Shown here one piece after another: positions 55,148 through 64,000 of a stretch of DNA of 64,000 nucleotides. Location: positions 3,826,001 through 3,890,000 of the forward strand of contig NC_017956.1 of NCBI RefSeq assembly GCF_000264455.2, given 5' to 3'. How positions within the stretch are numbered: position 1 is the stretch's first letter; every line of letters starts with the position of its first letter. The translations under genes and the position numbers were made by a program. Below the pieces are notes generated by a model. The model searched no databases, was not told where the DNA came from, and worked only from the letters and a program-made list of their open reading frames with translations. This stretch comes from Tistrella mobilis KA081020-065. GTDB lineage: Bacteria > Pseudomonadota > Alphaproteobacteria > Tistrellales > Tistrellaceae.

Positions 55148-55978
55148 ATGACCGAAACACTCCAACCCGACCTCGGCCTGCGTTCCGGAAATCTGCGGGT
55201 GTGCCTCGCGGACGGAGCCGACGACATCGAGGCGGCCCAGCGCCTGCGCTACCACGTGTTCTACGAGGAACGCCACGCTCAGCCGAGTCCCGAGATGGCG
55301 GCTGTGAAGCGCGATCTGGACGGTTTCGATGCGATCTGCGACCACCTTCTGGTGATCGACGATGCCCATCCGAGCGGGGCGCCGACCGTGGTCGGCACCT
55401 ACCGGCTGCTGCGCCGGTCGGTGGCCCTGGCCCATGGCCGCTTCTATACCGCCGACGAGTTCGACATCGGCCCGCTGATGACGGTCGAGGGCGAGCTGCT
55501 GGAGCTTGGCCGGTCCTGCGTTGCGGCAGAATACCGCAACCGCTCGACCATGCAGTTGCTCTGGCGCGGCATCGCCATCTATCTCGAGCATTACGACATT
55601 CAGCTGATGTTCGGCTGCGCCAGTCTGGACGGCACCGATATCGACATGCTGAAAACCCAGCTCGCCTATCTGCATCATTATCATCTGGCGCCCGAGGCCC
55701 TGCGGCCGGTGGCGGTGCCCGAGCGCTACGTCGCGATGGATCTGGTGGCAAAGGACGATCTGCATGCCACCCGCGCCCTGGCCGAGCTGCCGCCGCTGGT
55801 GAAGGGCTATCTGCGGCTTGGCGGCTTCGTCGGTGACGGCGCGGTGGTGGACAAGCAGTTCAACACGACCGATGTCTGCATGATCGTGAAAAGCGACCTG
55901 ATCACCGGGCGCTACCGGGATCGCTATGAAGGCGGCTCGGGGCGCGGCCGGGGCAAGGCCGGCGACGAGGGCGCATGA
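55148..55978 (+). CDS. olsB: L-ornithine N(alpha)-acyltransferase OlsB
   Basis: Transfers a 3-hydroxyacyl group from ACP to ornithine, the first step of ornithine-lipid synthesis (276 aa). The GNAT-type fold is visible in QRLRYHVFYEERHAQPSPEM, VVGTYRLLRRSVA, LELGRSCVAAEYRNRSTMQL and MFGCASLDGTD. It overlaps the following olsA gene by 4 bases (ATGA). The ATG at 55148 is chosen. I saw no Pho box upstream, although ornithine lipids are often made under phosphate limitation. Confidence 0.9.
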   Translation: MTETLQPDLGLRSGNLRVCLADGADDIEAAQRLRYHVFYEERHAQPSPEMAAVKRDLDGFDAICDHLLVIDDAHPSGAPTVVGTYRLLRRSVALAHGRFYTADEFDIGPLMTVEGELLELGRSCVAAEYRNRSTMQLLWRGIAIYLEHYDIQLMFGCASLDGTDIDMLKTQLAYLHHYHLAPEALRPVAVPERYVAMDLVAKDDLHATRALAELPPLVKGYLRLGGFVGDGAVVDKQFNTTDVCMIVKSDLITGRYRDRYEGGSGRGRGKAGDEGA

Positions 55979-56907
55979 CCGGATGGCTGCGGGCCGCCGT
56001 GCTTCTGCCGGTCTATCTGGCGGTGACGGCGGCACTGATCCCGGTGCAGGCGGCACTGGTGGCTTTGAAGCTGCCCGGCGCCGTACTGTTCCCGCGCTTC
56101 TATCACCGGCTGACCTGCCGGCTGATCGGCTTCGACGTCGATGTGGTCGGCACGCCGGTCCGGGACCGGCCGGCCCTGTTCGTTTCCAACCACAGCTCCT
56201 ATCTCGACATCTCTGTGCTGGGATCGGTGATCGCCGGCTCGTTCATCGCCAAGAGCGAAGTGGCGGACTGGCCGCTCTACGGCCTGCTCGCCAAGCTGCA
56301 GCGCACCGTGTTCGTGAAGCGCGAGCGCAGCCGCACGGCCGAACAGGCCGACGAAGTGGCCAGGCGGCTGGAAGCGGGCGACCGGCTGATCCTGTTCCCC
56401 GAGGGCACCAGCAATGACGGCCAGCGGGTGCTGCCCTTCCGCACCGCCTTTTTCTCGGTGGCGGATCGCCGGCCGGGCGGGCGGCCGCTGGTGGTGCAGC
56501 CGGTCTCTCTGGCCTATACCCATGTCCGCGGCATGCCCATGGGGCGCAAGCTGCGTCCGTCCTATGCCTGGTATGGCGACATGGATCTGGCGGGCCATCT
56601 GTGGACCGCCCTGACCCTTGGCCCCGCCCGGGTGGAACTGGTTTTCCATCCACCGGTTACCATCGATGACTTCAAGGACCGCAAGGCGCTTGCCCGCCAT
56701 TGCGAGCAGGCCGTCTCGGCGGGGGTTGCCCAGGCATTGCAGGGCCGTTCGACGGCGGCGCTCGCCCTCATCGGCCAGGCGCTGGCGCAGCGCGGTCCGG
56801 CAGTGGAGGGCGGCGCCCTTCAGGTGGCCGAAGAGGACGAGCCGCTCGACCCCCAGGAGATCGATGCAGCCGAGGGTGATGGGACCTCCGAGGACGTCCC
56901 GGCCTGA
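55975..56907 (+). CDS. olsA: lyso-ornithine lipid O-acyltransferase OlsA (PlsC family)
   Basis: Membrane-bound acyltransferase of 310 aa completing ornithine-lipid synthesis. The catalytic HX4D motif is in FVSNHSSYLDISVLG near residues 64-78, and the substrate motif FPEGTSNDGQRVLPF near 140-154. The N-terminus carries hydrophobic segments. Some PlsC paralogs make phosphatidic acid instead, but pairing with olsB favours OlsA. A C-terminal acidic tail (EEDEPLDPQEIDAAEGD) is extra relative to short PlsC proteins. Confidence 0.87.
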   Translation: MTGWLRAAVLLPVYLAVTAALIPVQAALVALKLPGAVLFPRFYHRLTCRLIGFDVDVVGTPVRDRPALFVSNHSSYLDISVLGSVIAGSFIAKSEVADWPLYGLLAKLQRTVFVKRERSRTAEQADEVARRLEAGDRLILFPEGTSNDGQRVLPFRTAFFSVADRRPGGRPLVVQPVSLAYTHVRGMPMGRKLRPSYAWYGDMDLAGHLWTALTLGPARVELVFHPPVTIDDFKDRKALARHCEQAVSAGVAQALQGRSTAALALIGQALAQRGPAVEGGALQVAEEDEPLDPQEIDAAEGDGTSEDVPA

Positions 56908-57011
56908 CGAAGACCGGGTGTGCGTCTTGAAGCGGCCGCGGTGCGGCTGATATCTTGCGGGTGAGGCGGTCAGCGGACCGCGGCCCGATCAGAACGAGGC
57001 CCGAGGCGAGG

Positions 57012-58411
<1,400 letters not shown>

Positions 58412-58415
<4 letters not shown>

Positions 58416-59599
58416 CGGCCCGGCGCACCGATCGCGCGGCGCGCGGTCGCACCCCCATGGCTGCCGAGCGGGTTGCCGCAGCCGACATCGATGCGGTGAT
58501 CCTGGATTTCGACGACAACCACCTGCTCGCGCTGCTGGTCGGCGAACATGATGAGCATCTGGTGCGGATCGAAAGCCAGCTTGGCGTGCACATCGTCAGT
58601 CGCGGCAACCGCCTGGCGATTCAGGGCAGTGAAAGCGCCCAGGATGCCGCCGCCGATGTGCTGGATGGACTTTACCAGCGACTGAAGCGCAACCTGATCG
58701 TGACCATGGCCGAGGTCGACGCCGCAATCCGCATGGTCACCCAGGCAGCGACGGCGGCACTCGGTACCGAGGCGGTGGAAATTCCGCCGGCAGAGGCGAC
58801 CACCACGGTCACGCATCCGGCGGCGGGACGGAACGGCGATCACGGTGCGCAGGCCGGCGCCTACATCACCGGCGAAGTGGTCATCAAGACCAAGAAGAAG
58901 CGCATCACGCCCCGGTCCATGCGCCAGGGGGCCTATCTGTCTGCGATCCGCGATCACGATCTGGTCTTTGGCATCGGTCCGGCGGGTACGGGCAAGACCT
59001 ATCTGGCGGTGGCCATGGCGGTGGCGCTGTTCCTGGAAAAGAAGGTCGACCGCATCATCCTGTCGCGTCCGGCGGTGGAGGCGGGGGAGCGGCTGGGCTT
59101 TCTGCCCGGCACGCTGGAGGAGAAGGTGAACCCCTATCTCCGCCCGCTCTACGATGCGCTTCAGGATACCCTGCCCGACGACATCGTCTCCAAGCTGATC
59201 GAAAGCGGCAAGATCGAGGTGGCGCCGCTCGCTTTCATGCGCGGCCGCACGCTGTCCAACGCCTTCGTGATCCTGGACGAGGCGCAGAATACCACCGCGG
59301 TGCAGATGAAGATGTTCCTCACCCGCCTGGGTGAGAACAGCCGCATGGTGATCACCGGCGACCTGTCGCAGATCGACCTGCCGGCCGGCACCGTTTCGGG
59401 CCTGTCGGATGCGCTGTCGGTGCTGGGGCGGCTCAAGGAGGTGCCGGTCGTCACCTTCGACGATACCGATGTCGTCCGCCACCCGCTGGTGGCCCGCATC
59501 GTGCGCGCCTATGACGCCCGTGACGAAGCCCGGCGCCGACCACGCCGGCAGGCGGAACGTGGCGCCGTCCCCGCAAAGGCCGGGGAGGGCACGGCATGA
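58412..59599 (+). CDS. phoH: PhoH-family P-loop ATPase (YbeZ)
   Basis: RNA-associated ATPase of 395 aa. A KH-like N-terminal region precedes Walker [21 protein letters not shown] and a Walker B-type [16 protein letters not shown]. It acts with YbeY in RNA maturation in bacteria. Start: TTG at 58412, which overlaps the miaB stop and follows GGGGTGG; the first ATG in frame is at 58457 but lacks a ribosome binding site. The 3' end overlaps ybeY by 4 bases. Confidence 0.94.
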
Positions 59600-60255
59600 C
59601 CGGCCTGCCGCCGCGGGAGGATGGCGACGAGGGTGTGGCAGAGGATGTCGAAACGCTCGCTCTCATGGGGGGCCGGGTGGAGATCGCCCTGCAGCGCGTC
59701 GGGGACATCTGGGCCGATCCGTGCTGGGACGAGCCGGCGGCCCGGCTGGACGGGCCGCTGTCCGAGGCGATCGGTCGTCTGGCTGGCGCCTTGCTGACCA
59801 TGGCGGCCTCGGACCTGCTCGCGCGGGTGGAGGACCGGCTGATCGAGATCTCGGTCACGCTGACAGACGATGCCGCCGTGCGCGAACTGAACCGCGACTG
59901 GCGGGAGAAGGATAAGCCGACCAACGTCTTGTCCTTTCCTGCAGAGTCCATCGATCCGGACGATCCGGAGACGATGGACGAGGTCCTCGACATGCTGCCG
60001 GCAGAGGCACCGCTGATGCTGGGCGACGTGATCGTCGCAGCCGAGACGGTGAGGGCCGAGGCCGCCGCGCAGGGCAAGGTACCGCGGGCCCATCTGATGC
60101 ATCTGATCGCCCACGGCCTGCTGCATCTGCTTGGCCACGACCATGTCGATGACGATCAGGCCGAGCAGATGGAATCCATCGAGATCCGCTGTCTGGCGGG
60201 CTTCGGCATCGCAGACCCCTATGCCGAGATCGAGGGCGCGCCCGACGCGGACTGA
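59596..60255 (+). CDS. ybeY: endoribonuclease YbeY
   Basis: Zinc-dependent RNase of 219 aa for 16S rRNA 3' maturation and ribosome quality control. The zinc motif is HLIAHGLLHLLGHDHVDD near residues 175-192, with RELNRDWREKDKPTNVLSFP upstream. The N-terminal ~60 residues, including MGGRVEIALQRVGDIWADP, are longer than in E. coli. Its ATG overlaps the phoH stop (ATGA). A 239-base gap with no supportable gene separates it from corC. Confidence 0.95.
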   Translation: MTGLPPREDGDEGVAEDVETLALMGGRVEIALQRVGDIWADPCWDEPAARLDGPLSEAIGRLAGALLTMAASDLLARVEDRLIEISVTLTDDAAVRELNRDWREKDKPTNVLSFPAESIDPDDPETMDEVLDMLPAEAPLMLGDVIVAAETVRAEAAAQGKVPRAHLMHLIAHGLLHLLGHDHVDDDQAEQMESIEIRCLAGFGIADPYAEIEGAPDAD

Positions 60256-60494
60256 GTGCGCGCGAAGGTTGCCCGGCACCATGCTGCCGCCGCGCTGCTG
60301 CCGCGTTCAGATGGATGATTGACGACACCCCCGCCTTCGTTGGAGAGTCTGAGAAGTCGGAGGATCGGGAGGCCGTTCCGGGCAGGGCGGCAATACGATC
60401 GACCGGACCGCAGGGCTGACCTGGGTCCGAGGGCAGGGGCCCCGGGCCCGGATCATGAGGATCCGTCGGCCGGCGGCCCATCGGGCAGGAAGCG

Positions 60495-61403
60495 ATGAGC
60501 GACCAATCTTCGTCTAGACGGCCCCGCTCGGGCGGGGCCGGCAATACTTCCCTGGGGCATCTGCTGATGTCCTGGCTCGGCGGCGGGCGTTCCCGCGACC
60601 GGGACGAACTGCGCGAGAGCCTGGTCGAACTGGCCGAGCGCATCGAAGGCGAGGAGGATGAGCGCGAGGCGCTCGATCCCGCCGAGCGCCAGCTGGTGAC
60701 CAACGTCCTGAAACTCGGCGACCTGACCGTCGAGGATGTGATGGTGCCGCGTGCGGACATCATTGCCATCGAAATCTCCACTCCCATCGATGCAGCTCTC
60801 CGGGCGATGGCCGAGGCGGGGCATTCCCGGCTGCCGGTTTATCGCGGCACGCTCGACGAGCTGGTCGGCATGGTTCACCTCAAGGATGTGGTCGGGCGTC
60901 TGGGCGAGGCCGGCACGCTGGAAAGCCCCGGGCTGGTGCGGGAAGTGCTGTTCGAGGCGCCGTCCAGGCGGGTGCTCGACCTGCTGAACCGCATGCGGAC
61001 CACTCGCATTCATCTTGCCATCGTGGTCGACGAATACGGCGGCACCGACGGGCTGGTGACGATCGAAGATCTGGTCGAACAGATCGTCGGCGAGATCGAG
61101 GACGAGCACGACGATCAGCAGCAGCCGCGGCTGGAGGAAGTGGAAGACGGCGTCTTCGAGGCCGATGCCCGGCTGGATGTCGAAGAGCTGGAAGCGCGGC
61201 TCGACAGGGTTCTGGTCGATGACGACGAGGATGTCGACACGCTGGGCGGTCTGGTTTTCGCCCTGACCGGTCGTGTGCCGGCGGCGGGAGAGACCGTCGA
61301 GCATCCGGCGGGTCTGGTCTTCGAGGTTCTGGATGCCGATCCCCGGCGGATCAAGCGGTTGCGCATCCGCGTAACCGCCCCTGAAGCCACGACGGCCGCG
61401 TGA
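60495..61403 (+). CDS. CorC/HlyC-type CBS-domain protein
   Basis: Cytosolic protein of 302 aa without membrane segments. Two CBS domains ([20 protein letters not shown] near residues 75-95 and a second around 140-190) precede a C-terminal CorC_HlyC domain ([20 protein letters not shown] onward). Related proteins are linked to magnesium/cobalt efflux, or to a cell-envelope role next to lnt. It has its own upstream gap, and its stop overlaps the lnt start by 4 bases. Confidence 0.92.
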   Translation: MSDQSSSRRPRSGGAGNTSLGHLLMSWLGGGRSRDRDELRESLVELAERIEGEEDEREALDPAERQLVTNVLKLGDLTVEDVMVPRADIIAIEISTPIDAALRAMAEAGHSRLPVYRGTLDELVGMVHLKDVVGRLGEAGTLESPGLVREVLFEAPSRRVLDLLNRMRTTRIHLAIVVDEYGGTDGLVTIEDLVEQIVGEIEDEHDDQQQPRLEEVEDGVFEADARLDVEELEARLDRVLVDDDEDVDTLGGLVFALTGRVPAAGETVEHPAGLVFEVLDADPRRIKRLRIRVTAPEATTAA

Positions 61404-63046
61404 CCCTGGCCGATAGGGACCGCCCGGCTGCGGAAGGCCGATTGCACCGCCTCGCCGACCGGATCGGCGGGCTTGGCGTGCGTGCACGTCTGGGACTGGC
61501 GGCCCTGGCCGGCGGCCTTTCGACGGCGGCACTGCCGCCGGCCGACGCCTGGCCCCTGGGCTTCATTGCCTTTACCCTGCTTCTGCTGCTGCTCGACGGC
61601 GTCCGCGGCCGGCTCTGGCCAGGATTCTGGACCGGCTGGGCCTTCGGGCTCGGCCAGTTCGCGGCAGGGCTGTACTGGATCGGTGTGGCCTTCTTCGTGG
61701 ATGCGGCGGCCTTCGGGGCGCTGGCCGTGCCGTCGGTCCTGGGGCTTTCGGCCGGACTTGCAATCTTCACGGGCCTGGCCGGCCTGGCGCAGGCCCGGGC
61801 GGCGCCAAAGGGCGCCGGGCGCGTATTGTTTCTGGCGGTTGCGTGGGTGGCGGCCGAGTGGTTGCGCGGCCATCTGCTGACGGGATTTCCCTGGAATCTG
61901 GCCGGTGCCTCCGCCCTGGCTGTGCCGGCCCTGGCGCAGGGGGCTGCGATCGTCGGTACCTATGGCATGGGCCTGCTTGCCGTCGCCGTCTTTGCAGCCC
62001 CGTCGCTGGTGCTGGTGCGTGAGCCGGAGGACCGGCGGCCGGCGGCGATCACCGGTGGTCTGATCCTCGTGGTGCTGGCAGGCGTCGGTGTGTGGGGCGC
62101 CTTGCGTCTCGAGGCCCATCCGACGGCCATGGTGCCGGGGGTGAAACTCCGCCTTGTTCAGGCCGCGATCGACCAGAAGGAAAAATGGCGCGGCGGGATG
62201 AAGGCGCAGCACCTGCGCACGCATCTTGACCTGACCCGGGGCCCGGGCTTCGATACGATCACCGACGTGATCTGGCCCGAGACCGCGGTTGGCTACTATC
62301 CGCAGCAGGAAGCCGACATTCGCGAGGTGCTGGCCCAGGCCGTGCCACCGGGCGGTCTGCTGATCACGGGGGCTCCCCGTGTGGAATGGACGCAGCCGCC
62401 GCCTGGTGCGCCTGCTGGAACCGAACCGCAGCCGCGGGTGTTCAATTCCGTGATGGCGATCGACGATCAGGCGCGGATCGTGGGTGTCTACGACAAGGCG
62501 CATCTGGTGCCCTTCGGCGAATACGTGCCGCTGCGCGAGTTCAATCCCTTCCCGAAGCTGACGGCCGGCAGCATCGATTTCACGCCCGGCCCCGGCCCGG
62601 CGACGCTGGCCCTGCCCGGCCTGCCGCCGGCCAGCCCGCTGATCTGCTACGAGGCAATCTTTCCGGGGGAGGTTACCGCGGGCTCCGCCCCTATTGTTCG
62701 GCCAGGTTTTCTGCTGAATGTCACGAATGATGGCTGGTTCGGCCTGACCGCCGGGCCGCATCAGCATTTCGCGTCTGCACGGCTGCGGAGCATCGAGGAA
62801 GGGCTGCCGCTGGTCCGCGCCGCCAACAATGGCATTTCGGCGATTGTCGATCCGCTCGGGCGGATCGTTGCCCTGCTGGAGCTGGATCGTCGGGGCGTGC
62901 TGGATGGACCGCTTCCGGCGGCTCTGCCGCCGACCCTCTATGCCCGCCTGGGTGATGCGTCGGCGGCGATGGCAGGACTGATTGTACTGGCCCTCGCCTT
63001 TCTGCCGGGGGGCTGGGGACGGCGCAAGCGGCAGAGGGAGGAGTGA
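61400..63046 (+). CDS. lnt: apolipoprotein N-acyltransferase
   Basis: Inner-membrane enzyme of 548 aa that adds the third acyl chain to lipoproteins. The N-terminal ~220 residues are polytopic. The C-terminal nitrilase-like domain contains the catalytic triad: Glu in VIWPETAVGYYP, Lys in YDKAHLVPFGEYVPL and Cys in LICYEAIFPGEV. It starts at a GTG overlapping the corC stop, so the two are coupled. A final membrane segment and basic tail (GWGRRKRQREE) close the protein. Confidence 0.95.
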   Translation: MTLADRDRPAAEGRLHRLADRIGGLGVRARLGLAALAGGLSTAALPPADAWPLGFIAFTLLLLLLDGVRGRLWPGFWTGWAFGLGQFAAGLYWIGVAFFVDAAAFGALAVPSVLGLSAGLAIFTGLAGLAQARAAPKGAGRVLFLAVAWVAAEWLRGHLLTGFPWNLAGASALAVPALAQGAAIVGTYGMGLLAVAVFAAPSLVLVREPEDRRPAAITGGLILVVLAGVGVWGALRLEAHPTAMVPGVKLRLVQAAIDQKEKWRGGMKAQHLRTHLDLTRGPGFDTITDVIWPETAVGYYPQQEADIREVLAQAVPPGGLLITGAPRVEWTQPPPGAPAGTEPQPRVFNSVMAIDDQARIVGVYDKAHLVPFGEYVPLREFNPFPKLTAGSIDFTPGPGPATLALPGLPPASPLICYEAIFPGEVTAGSAPIVRPGFLLNVTNDGWFGLTAGPHQHFASARLRSIEEGLPLVRAANNGISAIVDPLGRIVALLELDRRGVLDGPLPAALPPTLYARLGDASAAMAGLIVLALAFLPGGWGRRKRQREE

Positions 63047-63351
63047 TGGGGGCTTCTCACATTCCGGGTTGAGAGATGACGGCTTTCGCGTAAGGGGAGC
63101 CTGACCTGAGGCGTCAGATCGCAGACCGGTTGTTCGCCTACCTGCCGACACCGTGGCATCGAAGCTGGCAATCGGAACGTTGGCCACATGTCATCAAAGG
63201 CGAGTAGGCCTGACAATGCAACCCGGAATGCGCGTTTCGGCCACTGCGATGCCCGCGCCGGGGTTGACCCATGCCATGGCGTGATGTCATCTATCCGCCT
63301 GACAAACGGGCCGGAATTGAAGGCAACCGTGAGCGAGGAGGGATGTGACGG
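63047..63351. promoter_or_regulatory. intergenic region upstream of the XRE regulator
   Basis: A 305-base gap with no gene I can support. A TTGACC element at about 63263 might be a -35 box, but the matching -10 is poor. GAGGAGG near 63338 serves as the ribosome binding site for the regulator. Confidence 0.4.
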
Positions 63352-63789
63352 ATGGCGACGCGACTGAACCCAATTGATGCCCATGTCGGTGGTCGGGTGC
63401 GGCTCCGCCGCCAGCTCATGGGCCTTAGTCAGGAAAAGCTGGGACAGCGGGTCGGCTTGACGTTCCAGCAGATTCAGAAATATGAGCGTGGGGCCAATCG
63501 CATCGGTGCAGGCCGCCTGTTTCTCATCGCCCATGCGCTCAATGTTCCGGTCTCATTTTTCTATGAAGATGTTGGAGCGGTGACACCGGACCGGGGAGCC
63601 GACGGTCTGGATGACGGTTTCGACTGGATGGTGATGGATGGCCCGGAAGCACAGACACTCGCTTTCGACTTTGCGCGCATCTCCGATCCGCGTGCGCGTG
63701 CACGGGTGGTGGAGCTTGCCCGGACCATCAGTGACGGCTTGGCGGGGCTCTCTCAAAAAATCCCTCTTGATTCCGACGTCACGCCGTGA
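63352..63789 (+). CDS. XRE/Cro-CI-family transcriptional regulator
   Basis: DNA-binding protein of 145 aa. The HTH occupies residues ~12-65 (VRLRRQLMGLSQEKLGQRVG and QIQKYERGANRIGAG), followed by SFFYEDV and a C-terminal region of unknown function. This type of regulator lies between lnt and metK in many alphaproteobacteria. Its target is not known; the 11-bp dyad that begins in its own stop-codon region is a candidate operator. Confidence 0.92.
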   Translation: MATRLNPIDAHVGGRVRLRRQLMGLSQEKLGQRVGLTFQQIQKYERGANRIGAGRLFLIAHALNVPVSFFYEDVGAVTPDRGADGLDDGFDWMVMDGPEAQTLAFDFARISDPRARARVVELARTISDGLAGLSQKIPLDSDVTP

Positions 63790-63825
63790 AAGTTTCCTCT
63801 GACGACGTTTTCTAAAACTTTCACG
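63785..63825. repeat. 11-bp dyad spanning the XRE stop codon
   Basis: CGTGAAAGTTT (63785-63795) and AAACTTTCACG (63815-63825) form a perfect inverted repeat with a 19-base spacer. The stop codon of the regulator lies inside the left arm. It could be a terminator for the lnt-xre transcript or an operator ahead of the SAM-II-controlled gene. Confidence 0.65.
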
Positions 63826-63885
63826 CGAGTACGCGCAGTGCCGGCCGCGCCGGCCGCGGGGACGCGGGAAAGGTAAGAAGGTCGT

Positions 63886-63936
63886 CCGTGGTCGGATTTG
63901 TGCCGCTTGCCGCCACGTTAAACAGTGCGCTAAGTG
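63886..63936 (+). ncRNA. SAM-II riboswitch (metA element)
   Basis: The segment matches the SAM-II pattern in order: 5' P1 arm CGTGG (63887-63891), the GGATTTG loop, GCTTGC, 3' P1 arm CCACG (63913-63917), TTAAAC (63918-63923) and GCTAAG (63929-63934). SAM-II forms an H-type pseudoknot that binds S-adenosylmethionine and hides the downstream ribosome binding site. The P2 pseudoknot pairing is weaker by eye than P1. The controlled gene lies beyond 64000; by synteny with related genomes it is expected to be metK. Confidence 0.85.
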
Positions 63937-64000
63937 GGCTTGGTGGTGCGCTGTCGCGTTATCTGCCGAGAACCCAGACGCACGGAGTCCATCAGTGGTG

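Noticed and set aside
63888-64000. Open GTG-initiated frame of 37 codons running off the right edge (VVGFVPLAATL...)
   Set aside because: It reads straight through the conserved core of the SAM-II riboswitch; the open frame is more likely chance than a gene.

Overview
This 64 kb window is high-GC chromosomal DNA from an alphaproteobacterium. The evidence is the gene order trpS / usp / nfuA / tsaB-rimI / mucR / fur / olsB-olsA / miaB-phoH-ybeY-corC-lnt / xre leading into a SAM-II riboswitch, together with MucR, a Fur lacking the CxxC pair, an lpiA-acvB pair and a Pst operon of alphaproteobacterial type. The style resembles Rhodospirillales-like organisms such as Tistrella, but that is inference from gene content. 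I see no tRNA or rRNA gene, insertion sequence, prophage or CRISPR array. Most of the window is ordinary housekeeping and stress-response chromosome.

Layout. 1-5.1 kb (minus): a LacI-type regulator, an ABC importer (binding protein, two permeases, ATPase) and the start of a GpdQ-like phosphodiesterase, apparently one operon behind a LacI-family operator. 5.1-9.6 kb (minus): murJ and glnD. 9.8-19.2 kb (minus): two MetQ/NlpA binding proteins without their own permease, a soluble chemoreceptor with a zinc-binding CZB domain, an HSL-type esterase, the acvB-lpiA (mprF) lipid-lysylation pair and an orphan Leu/Ile/Val-type binding protein. 19.5-24.4 kb: an acyl-CoA ligase (plus) converging on mutS (minus). 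24.4-36.9 kb (plus): malic enzyme, phoR, a second acyl-CoA ligase, a clear three-repeat Pho box, then pstSCAB-phoU-phoB.

37-42.4 kb: LysE exporter, trpS, a TauE/SafE permease coupled to an Alph_Pro_TM (TIGR02186) membrane protein, a universal stress protein and, on the minus strand, a class III nucleotide cyclase. 42.5-47.7 kb: soxR divergent from a mexGHI-like efflux operon, with a SoxR box inside a promoter that has the 19-bp spacer typical of MerR-family control. 47.8-53.5 kb: nfuA, a Bax-like glucosaminidase, a YegS-like lipid kinase with an unexplained C-terminal extension, an SDR protein, a D-Ala-D-Ala dipeptidase, tsaB-rimI and a TusA-like protein. 53.8-64 kb (plus): mucR, fur, olsBA, miaB-phoH-ybeY-corC-lnt, an XRE regulator, and at the right edge a SAM-II riboswitch whose gene (metK expected) lies outside the window.

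Themes that link the genes are phosphate limitation (Pho box, pst-pho genes), remodelling of membrane lipids (lpiA-acvB, olsBA, lipid kinase, acyl-CoA ligases), redox and toxic-compound defence (soxR-mexGHI, usp) and sulfur/methionine supply (MetQ pair, TauE, TusA-like, SAM-II). Least described are the TauE/SafE-Alph_Pro_TM pair, the extended lipid kinase and the GpdQ-linked importer. Coordinates, motifs and inverted repeats were read by eye. Family assignments come from recognition of sequence features, not from a database search.
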